Shown here piece by piece: positions 1-14,600 of a stretch of 64,000 nucleotides of DNA. The notes under the pieces were generated by a model that was not told the DNA's origin, searched no databases, and saw only the letters and a list, made by a program, of their open reading frames with translations. Position 1 is the first letter of the stretch. Each line of letters opens with the position of its first letter. Source of the stretch: Serilophus lunatus (taxonomy: Eukaryota; Chordata; Aves; Passeriformes; Eurylaimidae); the NCBI GenBank assembly GCA_013399895.1, contig VXBA01002417.1, positions 2,115,381-2,179,380 of the forward strand, written 5' to 3'. Position numbers and translations under genes: made by a program.

Positions 1-3000
1 ACAGGCCCTCTCTCAAACACCTTAAAATCTAACCAGGGCAAAGATGACAAAACAAAAGGGAAGACCTTCAGGGAGGAAAGAACAAGGTTATTTATAATGA
101 GAAAAGAAGCCAGATTGCTTGAAGATACAGCTTAATTACAAGGGAGGATTTGAAGGAAGAGAGAAAATGCTTGACAGAGAACAAGGAGACAATCATGGGA
201 GCCACATAAAAGGATATACAGAGCTGAAGGAATAAGAATGGAAATAGATGATGTGAGTGCACATTAACCTCTCTCCTTTTTTCTCACAGAGACTCACTCC
301 AAAGTTAAAAAATGCTCTTGGATATTTGCCACACAGTTGGTGAATCTGAGAACACACCCCTGCAGACCCATCATGGGTGTAGATTGGCCTAATAAATCAC
401 TTGTCCCAAGACAATGCAATTAAGCCTAATTAGCCGATAGCTTTATTCCTAAACAGTCTCTTCCCAAGGGAGGTTTTAACTTTTGGTTTCTAAATTAGCT
501 CGAGGAGCTAAATTGCTCTCATCTCCTTGGCAAAGCAACAGTTCATTTCTACCTTAGTACAGGATACTTTATGCACTCGGAGTGCACGTGTTGTGCTGCT
601 TGAATAACTTACCCATGCATTAGCCCATGATTTGAGTCCACTAGGACCAGCGACAAACCCTTCTGGAAACAGCAGTGTGAACCCTTCCATCTGTCACCAC
701 TGACTTTCCCACCCAGCTGCCTTCAGCACAGCATCCCTAGAAGTCTCTACATCACTTCTCCCAATCCTCTTGTTGACCAGGACAAGATATTCTGTTCTGC
801 TAAAGTTTTCAGTTGTGCTGAGAAACTCTGAGGTGACAGACTCCAGAGATCAGTGAGAAATGGACTGTCTTAGTCTATTACCTGAGTAAAGTCTAAGTAC
901 GAGACTCAGTTTGAGTAAAGACTCCTGTTTGAGTAAAGAAACTGTTGACTGTTAGGGTGGTGAGGCATTGGAATAGGCTGCCCAGAGAACTCATGGATGC
1001 CCATCCCTGAAAATGTTCAAGGACAGGTTGGTTGGAGCTCTAACAACCTAGTCTAGTAGAAATTGTCCCCTGCCGTGGTAGGAAGTTGGGATGAGTTCAA
1101 GGTCCCTTCCAATCTAAATCCTTCTGTAATTCTATGACTCCTAAAAGCATTTGAAACAAGAGGGTTAGTTCTTTCCAGTACAGCAGATATAAAACACCCT
1201 TGCAAGTCTTTTTATGACTGTCCTTTGCTCCCAACTCACATTCTTCCAAAGATACATTATTTTCAGCAGTTTTACGGAAGAGTCAGTTATTTATTTCAGG
1301 GATTATGTGACTCTAATTCAAAAAAGAATAATGGAGTATCTCCTCATAGGTCAAGAAAATCATTAAAGAAAAACTCATCTGGAACTGCCAGCTTTGGAAG
1401 ATATTGAATAACCTCTTGTAAAACAAAGTTACTGGGCAGAGAGGGTCTGCATTGGAATAGGATAGGGACCCAGAGCAACTGGGAGAAATGGAAAGGGGAA
1501 GATGTATGGAGTTGGAGTAGCATATTTTTGTTTATCTCATAGCAGGGTTAAAGTTCATACACCATAAAAACTGTGCTGGTCTCTATAAAGAAGTAGCAGG
1601 AAGTCCTGGCATTTTCATTGTTATCAAGGCACCAAACAAGGAAGTTTTCTAAGAGAAAGTGTTGATATCTCACCTCCACATATGAAGAATTTAGCTGAGG
1701 ATGCCTTGTGTTCCACAAAGCCAGTATGAAATAGCTCCCTTTTTGCTTCTTGTTCTTTAGAACTTTTATTTTGTCCTACAGTAAAGGCAACACATATTTT
1801 GGACATCAACTGCTTCCTGCACATGCAGCATTTCTTCACATCACACAAACTTTTAATTTTTAAACTCTACCTGCTGCTAGTATGGACTAAAGTTAAGTCT
1901 TGGTAAATCCTTTAATTTTAAACACTAAACTACATACAGTTTTCATTTAATCCTCTGCCAAGGCTTATCTATTATTTTCCCGACTGCTTTACATACATTT
2001 ATTTCTCTTTCATCTCTTTAAATTGTGCCTTACTTTTTCTCATTTTACTGTCTCAAGGCTCTGCAAGTTTTCCCCCCTCCCATCCCTTCTGCCAGCTGAC
2101 AACAGAGCTAAATCCACTGCACATCTACAGCTGCAAATACTCTGCTGTGAACACCTGACTTCTCCAGCACCTTTGCCAGGTCCTCACAAATATTTGCATT
2201 TCATAATAGCTAAATTGTTTGCTAATTCTAGTCATGCTTCTTTTTATAAATGGAGAAATAGGGAGAGAAAAAAACCACTTTTCTGGAGCCTAAACAGCTA
2301 GACAAGCAAAACTGCAGTATTAGTAGGTCACTTCAGTGCTCTCTGTGTCTTGGAAACCTCCCCTCTGCAACACTTACATGGAAACTTGGTGGCAGAGGCT
2401 CAGCCTGCACTGACCCAATGGTTCCAGTAGTATTTCATAGCTCTGCTGTCTCCAGGTTCTTTTTTTTTTATTTGAAACCTTCCCATAAAGAAATCACTCT
2501 CACACAATTAGCCAGGAATATATTGCATTGTGATATATAGAGCAGGTATTAAAAAAGCTATTTGAGTATTAAGAAAGACTTCAAAAGAGGTGAGATCATG
2601 AGAGAATGGGAATATATCGGACCCATATATGTCAGATTGATTCAGTTTTACTGCTCTGAGGAGAAAGATGGGGGACCAGCAAAGAACTACCCAACATACT
2701 TGGTTAGAGGTGTTAATTAGGATGGTTACAACATGTTACTTTTAGACCCGTGGCCCTTGCAGCGAATTAGAAAACTATCTCAAGCTAAGTCATTTGCTTG
2801 TTTGCAATGACACAAAACATGAAGAGGACTGTACCATCCGTAGCCTCCATCTGTCAGTCATCGGATCTAAGGATCAAACTTTGCCCTTAGGCAATAATCC
2901 TTTCCCAAGTTAGTGACTTACCAACTTTATAACTCTTGTGGGAAGCTTGCACATCCATGAAGAAGAGACGTGGGATTGGTGTTACCTTTTGTCTGCTGGG

Positions 3001-5555
3001 ACATGCTATGGTATTACTGATTTATACTAGATTTGTGCTGTGGAGGTTTGCAGTGAGGCTGCCACAACCTGGATGGCAGCTCCAAAGCAGAAAGCAGTTC
3101 TGGCATGGCCTCAGGTACTGATGGCAAGGCTATTAAACATGTTAATAACTCTTTCTCAAGGTGCAATTTAAAAGAAAGAGGCAAATAAGTGTTTCGTTGT
3201 CGGGGGACCAGGGTCTGGAGGGAGCTGCTGGAGGGGAACCCAGTTTCTTAAACTCGGCACAACAAAAAAACCATACCCACAAAACTGAAGGGAGTTAAAT
3301 CAAAACATTTAAGTTCCTTTGGCAGCAGCTGGGTTCAGGGGGCTTAAAACTGAAATTTTGGATTAAGCTCTTTAATTTTCAAAAAGTACCAAAGTCCTTT
3401 TCACCAAGTCTCCATCAGTAACAGGCAAATGTTCCTGGACTGCTTCTCTGAATTGTGGTCAGAACATACATTTTTCTCTTAAGACAAAATACATTATTTC
3501 CTTATAAAGATAACTATCTAGTCGATAGCTTGCAGGAAATATGAAAGATGAGACAAATTAAAGAAATCTATACAGATGGGTAAAGTAACTCACATGATAT
3601 CAGCCATCAGTTAAAAACAATATTTCAGACAGTTTAAATGACAAAAGGTTGTCATGTGGAGTGGAATTTAATTCTCTGTTTATGTGTGGGCTGAGATGCC
3701 ACAAAACAAGTATTTGGTGCTTCTACTTTTGACTGAAGTTGTGTGGCCACTGGGTGTCATCCTTGATTCAGATGACAGCCAAAGACTTCGTAGCTGCAGC
3801 ACCAAGCCTGCAACTTCCCAAGCAGTTAAATTCCACTCTATTTGATTGTACAACATACAGCAAATTGCTCTGCATTTAAATCAGCTGTAAAATTGAATAT
3901 TTTGACATAGACAAATTCTCCTTTGTCTCAATGCCCTATTTGGAGACCTGAAATGGCTGGTTGATGCAGAAAAGAAAGGGAAGTAATGCAACCAGGGCAT
4001 AGGAACTACAAATAAATTTGTTGAGTGATTATCAAATCTCAGGAAATATGAAATAACTATGATTAAATAATGCAGAGAGTCTATGCAGGAAGGTTGGAAT
4101 TATATCCTTAATTGGGCCCCAGGCAAAGGAAACCTATTTCATATAGGTAATTCTGTTTAAGATATTCAGTAGCCAGATTCAGTACACAAATTAATGACTA
4201 TGTATGAAGGAGCCAGTTCAGGAAAAACTAATTTAAACTCTTACCTACAATACCAGTCTAATACCCTCACAGAAGTTTCAAAATCTCATCAAGGATAAAA
4301 AGACTCAAAGTCCTTGATATTTTATTCATTCCTCCTCTTGCTATTTTGTGATTTTTCACTTTTTTCCCCCACTGTTCAGCATCTTCCCAGTTCCCCAAAA
4401 CCAGAATCTATGGGAGCCACACCACGAGGTTGGGCCACTGGGACAATGCCTGAACCCAGATAACAAGAAAGCAGAAAACTTTCCAGAAGAAATATCCAGA
4501 TATCCAGAATATTTTGCCAATGTTCTTGTATTAGGATCGAATCAGCTCACAACAGGTCATATGTCATCCTAATGAGTTTTCTGTTATGGGTGACTGAGAA
4601 GAACTTATCAGCATTATTTTGTTATCTCCTGAGAGTCTAGACAGTCTGAAACCAGCACAGTGCAGCAAAGCTGCTTATTATAATATTATTTGTCTCTGAA
4701 ACCTGATTTACTTTGCCTTCTTCAAGCTAAAATAAAAGGAAGTGCCAGCAATTTCTCCAAACATCACAGCCAGGAATGTTTACATTTGTCAGTGCATTGA
4801 AAGTATTAATCCTGCTGTTCTTAATACACATACACAGAGTATAGTCATATAACAGTTAAAATAACTGGTGTTTTTTTTAAATGCAGCTAACTACAGTGGA
4901 TAGCTCAGCTTTCCATGGATTATACAGTCTTTGAGAATACCAATTTCCATGTAATACTTCCTAGATCTACCAGTGGATATAATTTTAATGAAAACATGCC
5001 AGTACTAAAGACTTATTAGGCACAGAGTTGAAATTGTCTTTGATTTTGTTCACCAACGAGAAACTTCAATGATTTTTTTAAATCCATTTTTAAAGGAAGA
5101 TGTTAAATATTCTCTTAACATTAAACAGTCCCATAGACATGACTTAGGTTACTTGCTTTTAACATTATCAACACTGTCTTTTATGATTCTATTAGGTTTA
5201 GAACTGATAGCAGACTTTAAGGATGAAAGACACTTAAGATGTGAGCATGTTCATTAGCAATTCCGAAATTTACTACAATTAATGTAAAACAACCCACCTG
5301 GAGTAACAAAATCAGATAATCAAGTTGACTAAATTTGTCCTATTTTTTTCACCGATGCAATAAATTAATAGCAAATATTCCTCCAGTGCAAAAGGGGTTT
5401 TCTTCTGTTTTTATAAATATATGCAGAGATGCACAAACCCATCGTCTATGACTAGGAATCTACACAATTTCACTTTCAGATCTCAATTCAAAGGGAAAAT
5501 ACTTCCCCATTTAAACTTCACAGCACCTTATATTTGGGTATAGAAATATACTTAC
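1..5555. other. KYNU intron after coding exon 9, partial
   Basis: No coding exon could be recognised here on either strand; in particular nothing resembles the next KYNU segment. It is ordinary AT-rich intron. The only repeat I can name is the CR1 tail at about 940-1140. Confidence 0.7.
940..1140 (+). repeat. CR1-like LINE 3' tail
   Basis: Contains the CR1 pattern 'ggctgcccagagaactcatggatgccc', 'ccctgaaaatgttcaaggaca' in substance, then 'caaggtcccttccaatctaa' and an ending 'ctgtaattctatgactc'. It is diverged and 5'-truncated, antisense to KYNU. Confidence 0.85.
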
Positions 5556-5629
5556 GCTGGTTTAATACTCTTGGAATGTTTTTCATGAATGTAGGCACAA
5601 GCAAGGCCTCCTGCTCCAGAATTTAAATA
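5556..5629 (-). CDS. KYNU: KYNU coding exon 9 (residues 277-301, last exon seen)
   Basis: Acceptor TTTGCAG, donor GC|GTAAGT, phase 2 out. It encodes YLNSGAGGLACAYIHEKH followed by SKSIKPA, matching the human glycine-rich loop YLNAGAGGIAGAFIHEKH just after the PLP lysine. The next expected segment (human-like GWFGHE) is not visible between 1 and 5555, so the following exon is probably left of the window. Confidence 0.96.
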
Positions 5630-8600
5630 CTGCAAAGAATAAATGAACATGTTTTTGTGCTCATTATTGGGAAAGTATTATTTTCCTTCCTTTACCCTGC
5701 TCTATAAAACAAACCAATTTTAACATTTCTAGTGATTTCTAACTGGAGATCTTAGCATTCATCAGAAAGGGCTGATGTAGATAAAAACAGATACATTTTT
5801 TCAGATTAGTTCTTAAAATATCTTTCTTGGCTTACGTACAATAGTTGAAGTCTAACAGGCTAGAAAATTGAAGCACAGCTGAAACAATTCCATGTCAAAA
5901 TACATATAGCAAAGTCATCAAACAATTCATCTGCCTATATCCATCGATTCTTATTCTCAATAGGAGTCAAAGGAACTGAAATTATTTAGTCAAGAAAGGG
6001 ACCACATCATAAAATCCTATATCTGTGAGATCTTCTTAGTGTGGGAAATAAGAGAGGAGCCTCTGGTCCTGTGACCACAGGGCAGAATGTGCTTCAGAGC
6101 AGATGTTTAACCACCACCAGCACTCATCTTACACCCACAAGACCCTGTAGGTCATTGCCACTATTAGTTTTTGGAACCTCTTATAACAAAGCCACACTAA
6201 ATTCAGTGTCTATCTCCTCTCTGTGGTTGGTTCAAAGATTCAGTTAAGTCTTGATCAACAGTTCAGGTGCAGCTTTTATTCACCTGACCTATTTGCTGAC
6301 TCATGACACAAGTGACATTATGGAAAACAGTCTCCAACAATGAATCTATTTTACCTTGTAGGAGCACCAGCAAGCAAAATCTACTCCCCAGTCATGCAAA
6401 TGAAGCTCTACATTCCCAACAGCATGAGCCAGGTCAAATCCAACAAGGCATCCCTGCAGGAAAGAGATGATTATTATGCTACTTCTTAGGATAATGATCA
6501 CTATAAAATTATTTTGAAAAAACACTGCTAGAGCTTTACTTACTCTCTCTATAGGAATGCTATCTAGTGACTTTTTACAAAGGCAGATGGTGATAGGACA
6601 AGTGGAAATGGATTAAAACTAAGAGAAGAAAGATTTAGATTGGAAATTCTTCCCTGTGGGGATGGTGAGGCCCTGGCACAGGTTGCCCAGAGAAGCTGTG
6701 ACTACTCCATCCCTGAAAGTGTTTAAGGCCGCGTTGGGTGGGGATTGGAGCAATCTGGTCTAGTGGAATGTTATCCCTGCTTATGGTAGGGGGTGGAATG
6801 AGATGATTTTTAAGGTCCCATCCAACCCAAACCATTCTATGATTAATCCATCACGTCTCATCTGTTTTGAGTTATTACTAGAAACAAGTTTTTTTTACTA
6901 CTATAGATACATGTAGATATTACTAGTTGTTCTCTGTTTTGTCTTCAAGGATGCTTGGATATAGTTTAGACTCCTAAGTTTTTGATCACACAGTGAAATG
7001 GAATCATTTGAAACAAGTATTCAGAACAAATGCATTAATTCGACCTGTTATATGGCAAAGACAATGTAATTATGTACATAAGTGATGCCAGTTACTCATG
7101 AACAATTACATTCCACTATTCAATTAGGCTCAAGATGTCCCTGATATTTAAACTAGGAGGATCTTCCTCCTTAAGAATCTAAATGGGCGAGAGAGCAGCT
7201 TGTATGATGCATTGATGTTTAAGGACTTTTGTACTTATTTCTAAAAAGAAGAATTCTGTCATTTTTCTGAAATCTTGAGAAGTTTTTTTATGTGCCATCA
7301 CCACAAGTTGCACAGGGCACTGGAAACTAGGGAGAAAAAAGCGTCTAAGGACCAGAGACGCCTAGGTCAAAAGCATCAGTTTTACACACGACATAACCAC
7401 TGGATGGCAGCATTTTTAAACTAAAAAGCTCTTCCAAGCTTTGCTATTTATTTAAGCGCAGAGAAATAAAACTGTCTTTTGTGCCTGGACTACAAATTAA
7501 GTGCTATTTTGCATTTTGCTTTTAAAACACAAACAGCTTGCTTGCAAGCAGCAGGGTAGGAATAGGAGGGAGAGCACAGGCTTCAGAAAAATAACGTCCA
7601 ATAATAAAACAAAGGTTTTTTTAAGAATCTCCTGTTGCTTCTCACATGGAGGGAGCCTTAGCTAAATTATTTAAACAGTATTTTGGTATATTTAATCTTC
7701 TGTATAAACTAGATAACAACTTGAATGAAGCAGCATTTTAAGAAAATGTGACACATTAATTCTAATGGAACATTGGTGGAGTTACCAGCTTAAGAAGTTG
7801 CTCCAAAATAACAGGAAGAAAACTCACTACCATGGCATTTGCATGATCTAAACATTGGAATCAGAGTCCCAGTGAATAAACTTGGTGGCTTGACTTCACA
7901 GGGATGCACAGAACTGAATTAAGACAAATCAACAGAAATGGTGAAGCTAAAGCAAAGAAGCTGAAGCATATTGAATTCCCATGGGAATGCTCTCATTCAG
8001 GGCCAAAATGGTTTGGGATCAGAGAACTAAGTTATGGCAAACTAAACCAAACTTCCAGTGAATGAGAAAGTTTTCGTAGGGTTTTGAGGCATTAACTTCA
8101 AAACTGCAGTTGACTGGACTTAAACCTTAAGAGGTATCCCTTTGTACACACATTCCACAGAAACTTGGAAGCAAGCCTACGACAGATTTATTGGTTTCAG
8201 TGGAAACCAGGAATAATACGAGAGGATGAGACTCTTGGAGAATGTGTGTGTCTGGCAGTACGTTAACAAAATTGAAACAAACTAAATAATGGAAGTTGCT
8301 CATAAAGCAAAAACCTGTAAGAAATTTAGTTCTATAAGTCATGTGCCAAAGTCAGTTTTGTTTCCCTGTTAGTAAGTCACAAACACTATAGAAAATATGT
8401 TCAAGCACAAGATGGGAGGTGGGATGAGGTCCCTCAGGACAGTGGCAGGTTGGATGCCCTTCAGACATAACTCCACGAAGAGGTTCCGTAGCCACAGCTG
8501 TATGTGTAACATTGACATGTCTAAACTTTCCCGGCCACTGAAACTGACTGGAGTAAATCGGCTTGAACCACACCATGGCCTTGTAACCCTCATCCAGAAG

Positions 8601-11600
8601 GGTCATGGACATACTTCATCTCGGTCTAACTCCTCCCCCAGTGCTTTGAAATCAGCTGGCAAACTCTATCAGACACTTTCTAAGTTGACACTGAGGTGCA
8701 GGCTGAAAATCTGGGTTCAGAGCTGGCAGGTTTCCTGCATCGTCTCAGAAACACCCACTCACACCAGTTTGTTCAAGTCGTCATCTGCAAGATGAGTTGT
8801 GCTGGTTTGCTTTCCCAGGGAGGTGTCTGGCACTCGAGTCACACAAACAGCAAATGTTTAGCCACACAGAAAAAGTAAAACAAACTGAAACAGCTCTCCC
8901 TGCACAAGCCACGCAGAACAGGACTGCGTGGGAATGGCACTTCCCCAGGCTGGGGGGAAAGCAGAGCTCTCCATCTGCTCTGGGCAAAGGAGAGGACATG
9001 TGCTCTCCCTTGCCTCTTCTGTTTTATTCCAGCATCTAAAAGTCATTTCTGCAAAGTGTCTGGGTAGCTGCTGATAACCAGCAGGTAACAACTCAGCATG
9101 GACAATGACATTTGGAGAGAGGGAGAGAAATGACAGCTTCATACCAGCAAAGCTGGGACATTTAGAAAGAGAGACAGGAAAAGAAATGAAGATGAAGGAT
9201 CTTAAAGCTCTTCCTACTGGGACTCAAGAGATTAAAATATTTTACATAACGGTACAGAGTCAGTGGAAAGTACAATATAACTTATGAAATGAAAATTGTA
9301 TTTGAAAGGTAGAGTCTCCTAAAAGTCAACCATTTCTTCTCTTGTAGAAGAATAAAATGACTCAGCCCCCTCCATCCTCTAGAACAAGCTCAAAAGTATG
9401 AAACAAGGAAAACTGTTACATCCTCCTCAGCCTGCTGATGAGTCTCTTGCACAACACATAGTAATTTTGATTTATCTGAGAGACCTTAGATGGAAAAATA
9501 GCCTGAGGTAATTTTTCAAGCTTAATTTAGTTCATTTAATATTTAATGACTTAATGAAGCTGTCTATGTGCAGAGCTTTCACTCTGGGAGGAATCTTAAT
9601 GTACGTAGAGAACTTAGGAAATTGGCTTAAAAAATGTAAAAGGAAATCAGTAACTTAATTCATAAATGATTGACCTCAAGAATCCTAGGACATTTTCCAG
9701 ACCTCCAGAGCTCGCATCTCAAATCTCTCTCCAAGCCCTGACAGGGCACAACACTGTGGGATTTTATTTTAATTGTACATTAAAAGAATTACTAAGACCA
9801 TCTGTGTAGGACTTTTCTCCCTGATATAGTGGCTGACAAGTGATTTTTTTTCTTCTCAAATGACATTTTCACCTTGTATTTTCCCTTTCTGACTTGTTTG
9901 CTTGTCAGCTCTCCCCAACCTACTTTCTGTTCAGGAGCACAGGGTTGCTCACCACCTTTCATCACCAGGAAGGAGAACCTTGCTATAAACGTGATTTTAA
10001 AGTCTTAGTCTCTTTTTTAAAAGTATTTTAGAGGACTTCCTACCTTTCTGTGCTGATATGTTATGTATAAAAAAATGCTGGTTTCACCAGGTCCAGAAGC
10101 TCTCGAAGGAGATATGGTCTTTAACTGCAATTAAACCTATAGATACTTAGATGCTAATAACTCTGCTTTAACAGTTGATTTTTATTCTCTAATTCGACAG
10201 CAGCTCCTAGCATCAGCTCTGATATAGGAAAAGAGGTGAGGAGCTGATTAGTTTTGAAGATCCCACATTTCAAGTTTTTTGATAATCAGAAGCCCTGCAG
10301 TTAAGAGAATCAGTGGGGTGCATGAATACCTCTTAGCAATATTAAGACAAAAATGCTTCATGTATCACTAATTTCATGGCTGTTGAAGTAAATATTTGCC
10401 ATATGCAGATGTTTAAGTGCAGTGTAACAGTATGTTACACAGTAATTTCGTATAAACATATAAACATTGCTTAACCTCAGGGCAGAATCCATGAGGACAT
10501 TGAGCTGAGTGTATCTGACAGGAGGAAAATAAAAACAGGGCTGTTTCATGCTTTCCAAGCCTTAATGGTACTCCAACATTTCTTCAAGTTGAATTAATTT
10601 TGCCTTTGCAATATACTAACCACATTTTAGGTAATGAATCTACCTGGTCCCAGCCCTACACACTCGAACCACAAAGAGACTGGTAATTAAATCTGGCAGG
10701 TGGTTTTTGTTCCCCCGTTTTGAAAAATCCCTGGAAGAGATTCAGTTCTACTTATGGCACTCCTAACAGTCATGCAAGTGGAAATGGGCCTTTGACTTTT
10801 ACCTGTGCCTGCTGGAATGCTGCACTGCTGTCAGAAATTGCTCTCCTCTCAGTTACATGATATGCATAAAGCGTGCAGTGTTTTTGTGCATATCCATGTG
10901 GAAGCAGGTACTCCTGAGTTAGTATTTTTATTGGTACTGACTTAATCTCTCTCCACCAAGTCCTGGTTATCTCCTCAGACACCATAAAAATCAAAGCCAT
11001 TTTCACTTTATGTAACCAATTGTCAGTGACTACGCTTCCTCAGGACTCAGGTTCTCAATCAGTTTGGTGTAGCTTATAGCTTTCAGTGAAACTGCTTCAC
11101 TTCCACTCATCCAAGCATGCATCCCACAGTTCAGAAAACATCTTTAGAGAGGTGGTGAGGCAATTCCCAGGTTCTTCCTGTTTATAGAAGAGAAGAAAGA
11201 TTTTTTTTTCTCTCTCTCTCTCTCTCTCTCAGACACCTTTCAGACACATCACAGAGCAGATTTTGGGGAAGAAGCATTGAAGGCACGTAGGTGTTGGCAG
11301 CTGAATGAAAGCTTTGGTGCCACCAGGAGTGTGAGAGAGTAGAACAGTGGGTGACATCATCCTGTTAATAACCTGTCTTCCTTGTCTAACATTTCAGCAT
11401 AGTCTTGTGGTCAGCAAACTACTGGAAGATCCTCCAGGAAAGAACCATGAAGGTGTTACTTTTAGTTAATACACAAACTCATTTCCCCCTGAGCTGACTC
11501 CTCTAATTTCTTTTTTCCTCAGTTTTCTACATCCATGTTAGAAGTTGGGTGTGGTTTGTATTGTTTTTAGCACCAGGTGCTGCTCCGTGAGAACATTCCC

Positions 11601-14600
11601 TTTTTATATCCCACGAGCCCTGCATTAGCTCTCACACCTGCTCTGCTCTCCCAGGGGGGACTTTACCATCACTTTTCAGCAGCATAACTTACGCCCTGAC
11701 CTCTAGACAAATTTCCACTGCCAAACCTGCAGCAACAGAAGATGTATAGCTTGTTGTGAGCCAGAAACCTCTCCAGAGAGCTAAACCATCAAATATAAAG
11801 AGTTAGCTGGTTTGCCAAAAATCCGGTGATACTAAATAAGTTTAAGCTTGAGTGATTTAATCTTGTATGAGATAAGGTGCATCCAGTAAAAGGCTGCTAC
11901 TATGGAAAGTCTGGTGACCTCCTGTTGATAAGACGACTTAATTAAAAACTATTTTCCCCTGGAGTCCTCAGGCAATTGCGATGGTGAAAGAGTTTTACAG
12001 TTATGTCCACAGAGCACTCTCCCTCCAAGCTCCAAAGGCTGAGTCATCACTAAAATACAGTCATCTTGTGATGTTGATGTGCTCCACATTGTGCCTGTCT
12101 CCAGAAAACTCATCAGTTGTGTCTGAGCAGCACAGGCTCCATTGGGAGTTCACCTCCCTCCTCACTGGGGGCAAAAACTGCCAGAGCATGGCTGCGGGGA
12201 AGGAGAAAAATCATGAAAGTCTGACAAAAAAGTGCAGAAATCTAATGAAAAGTAATGTCTAAAAAGAGATTAGAGCTGTGACTACATCCTCCTTCTTCTG
12301 CACTGAAATTTGATATTCTGTCCTTCAAGAAAAGCCATGTATAAATTAAAAGTCATGAATTATCTTTCCATATCATTTAAGACTCACCTGCAAGAGTACT
12401 TTCACAAGGCTGCTTCTTCATGCAGCACACAGTCCCCAAAGGGTCTGGGCACAGAGTGCTTTTAACATTTTACTAAAGATTCACAAACTTCCACATTTTG
12501 TTCCACAAAATAATAAAGCAGAAATTAAAAATATATCGCACTGAAAACTGATCTAAAATTGGTGTTAATAGGATGAGTCTGGTGCAGTCCTACCTTTTTT
12601 TGGCCAGCCTTTGTTATTTTAGGGATGTCAAACAACTGTCCCGTGTAGTACTGCACCCCACTGAACAGAATGACAGCAATAGAGTCCCCTTCCTTCTCAA
12701 TCACAGCAAGGATATCTTCAGTCCTCAAGGTCTCCTCCCCCTAAAACAAAGTTAAAGCACACATTTTACATCAACTCTGGCAGTAATGAAACTGTCATTC
12801 CTTATTTCATAATCTATATTTTACCATGAGCCACGCTGCCTGCATAAGGAGATCAAAAGCAAATCCTTAGCATGGTAATGATGTACAAAGGTAGTGCTAT
12901 GAAGTAGCCTTTGAGCAAGTAACCTCAAAAAAAAAAATCATTAGCAAATGAGTCTTGAAGGTGCCAGTTATAAAAAGCCTGTCCACTTCATACTCTAGCA
13001 CGCTCCATATTCTTTAATATTTCTGACCGCTTTAATTTACAGTAAAAAATTCCTGGTGCAAACAGAATATCTAATGATTTTTAAGTGGCTTCTGAAATTT
13101 GTGACACTCACAAGACTTGAAAGTTGTCACTCAGTTTCACTCTGTACTTTTCTGATAAACAGGGTATCCCACAGGAAGCTATTATAAACCTGCCATATTT
13201 CTAAAACAATGTCTCAAATCATCGAAAGTACAAAAACCCCCAAACCTGTGGCGCTGAAATATAGAAGAGTTTCAAGCATATGGAAGAAAACAAACTCATT
13301 TTTGATTCTTTATAGGAAAATTACTGCCCCATCCTCCTCCTGTCTTCCTAGCAAGGGATCTTGTAAAACATACCACCACCTAGGGATCAATTAGGCAGTG
13401 AAAACCTAGAATTAAATTAGACTTGTTACTGAGAAGAGCTTGGGCAAGATGGTTGAATTGCAGGGGACTGTTATTATCTCAACAATCTCTGCAAATCTAT
13501 CAAGCGTTCAGGAGTGGGCTCTTTACTCACAAGATGACTCAGATTTCAGAAGCAAAAGGTCACCCTCACTTTATACTTAGGTGACAAAGTTCTTAATCCT
13601 GCAGAAGTGAAGCGAGGCAGCCTTTCAAATTAATCTGAATTGCATATTACTCCAAGCAGACCTTTCCCTTAGTCTATGCTGATACTGACACTGTGTTGCT
13701 TGTGTTATGGCAATCTCTTACCTCAGAACATTCAAAGGACATTACACTTTCTCAATTTGTTTTGCAGGCGACTCAGGATGCTGTTAGTTTTTGTCAAAAG
13801 GAAAATTAGGGGAAATAACTTTTTTTTGTGGTACTGTTCTTCCAGGAAAATTAACTATTGAATCGCCAAAAAAATATACACTGAAACAAACCACATAATA
13901 CATAAATTTTATCTAAAAGTTTTAATAAAAACATATTGTAACTTCTAGAATATTTGACAAAATATGCCTGCTTTCATATGAAATATGTTTCTACCCTGCA
14001 AGCCAAATTGACATATTCCTCACCAACCTGCCGTGGCTGCAGCATGAGCATGCTTTTCTCCACATCCAGTCCATGTAGTCGAAGTTGGGACTCAACAGCA
14101 TACTGGAAGAGAATTCCATGCAGACATCATTAAAACAAATACATGATAAATGACTAAGAGAAAAAAATGGACTAACAAATCAGAACTTCAACAAGGGATT
14201 CACATGCCTTGCTTTTCACTAAAAGTAATGCTTGAAAGCATAATCCAACTCCACTGAAAAATTCACACAGATTTCCTTCGGATTAAGAAAGATTCGAATT
14301 TAATTCATGTGAGAGGCTGCAACGACAAAGTCAAAACCTAAGTCCTACAGGATAAGTACATGGAGCAGAATGAGGGTGGAGATGAGGCCTTGAGCAACCT
14401 GATCTGGTGTGTAGTATATCTGCCCGAGGCAGGGAGCTGGAAAGAGATAATCTTTAAGGTCTCTTCCAGCTTAAACCATTCTATGACTTTATGATTTGGT
14501 GGAGGATGTGCTTCACTAGATGCCACTGAGCCAACTCTGCATGAATAAGAGCCAAGGAGAAGACTGAGCATCACTGCTGCACAAACCTTGGCTACCCACT

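Larger units (their letters stand above)
6454..12593. other. KYNU intron between coding exons 7 and 8
   Basis: An intron of 6.1 kb. It contains the CR1 tail at about 6605-6845 and the CT microsatellite at 11209-11230. The dense overlapping open frames on both strands at 8.35-9.15 kb look like chance: none resembles a known family and they overlap each other in several frames. Confidence 0.85.

Noticed and set aside
572..586. Short palindrome TGCACTC-G-GAGTGCA
   Set aside because: Seven-base arms are expected by chance in a 64 kb window and nothing around it suggests function.
508..690. Minus-strand 60-codon frame considered as the next KYNU exon
   Set aside because: Its translation has no similarity to the expected GWFGHE or FRISNPP segments of kynureninase.
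8127..9142. Cluster of overlapping open frames on both strands, up to 132 codons
   Set aside because: They overlap in four or more frames inside a KYNU intron, show no domain or splice pattern and resemble no protein I know; a locally stop-poor, GC-richer stretch explains them.
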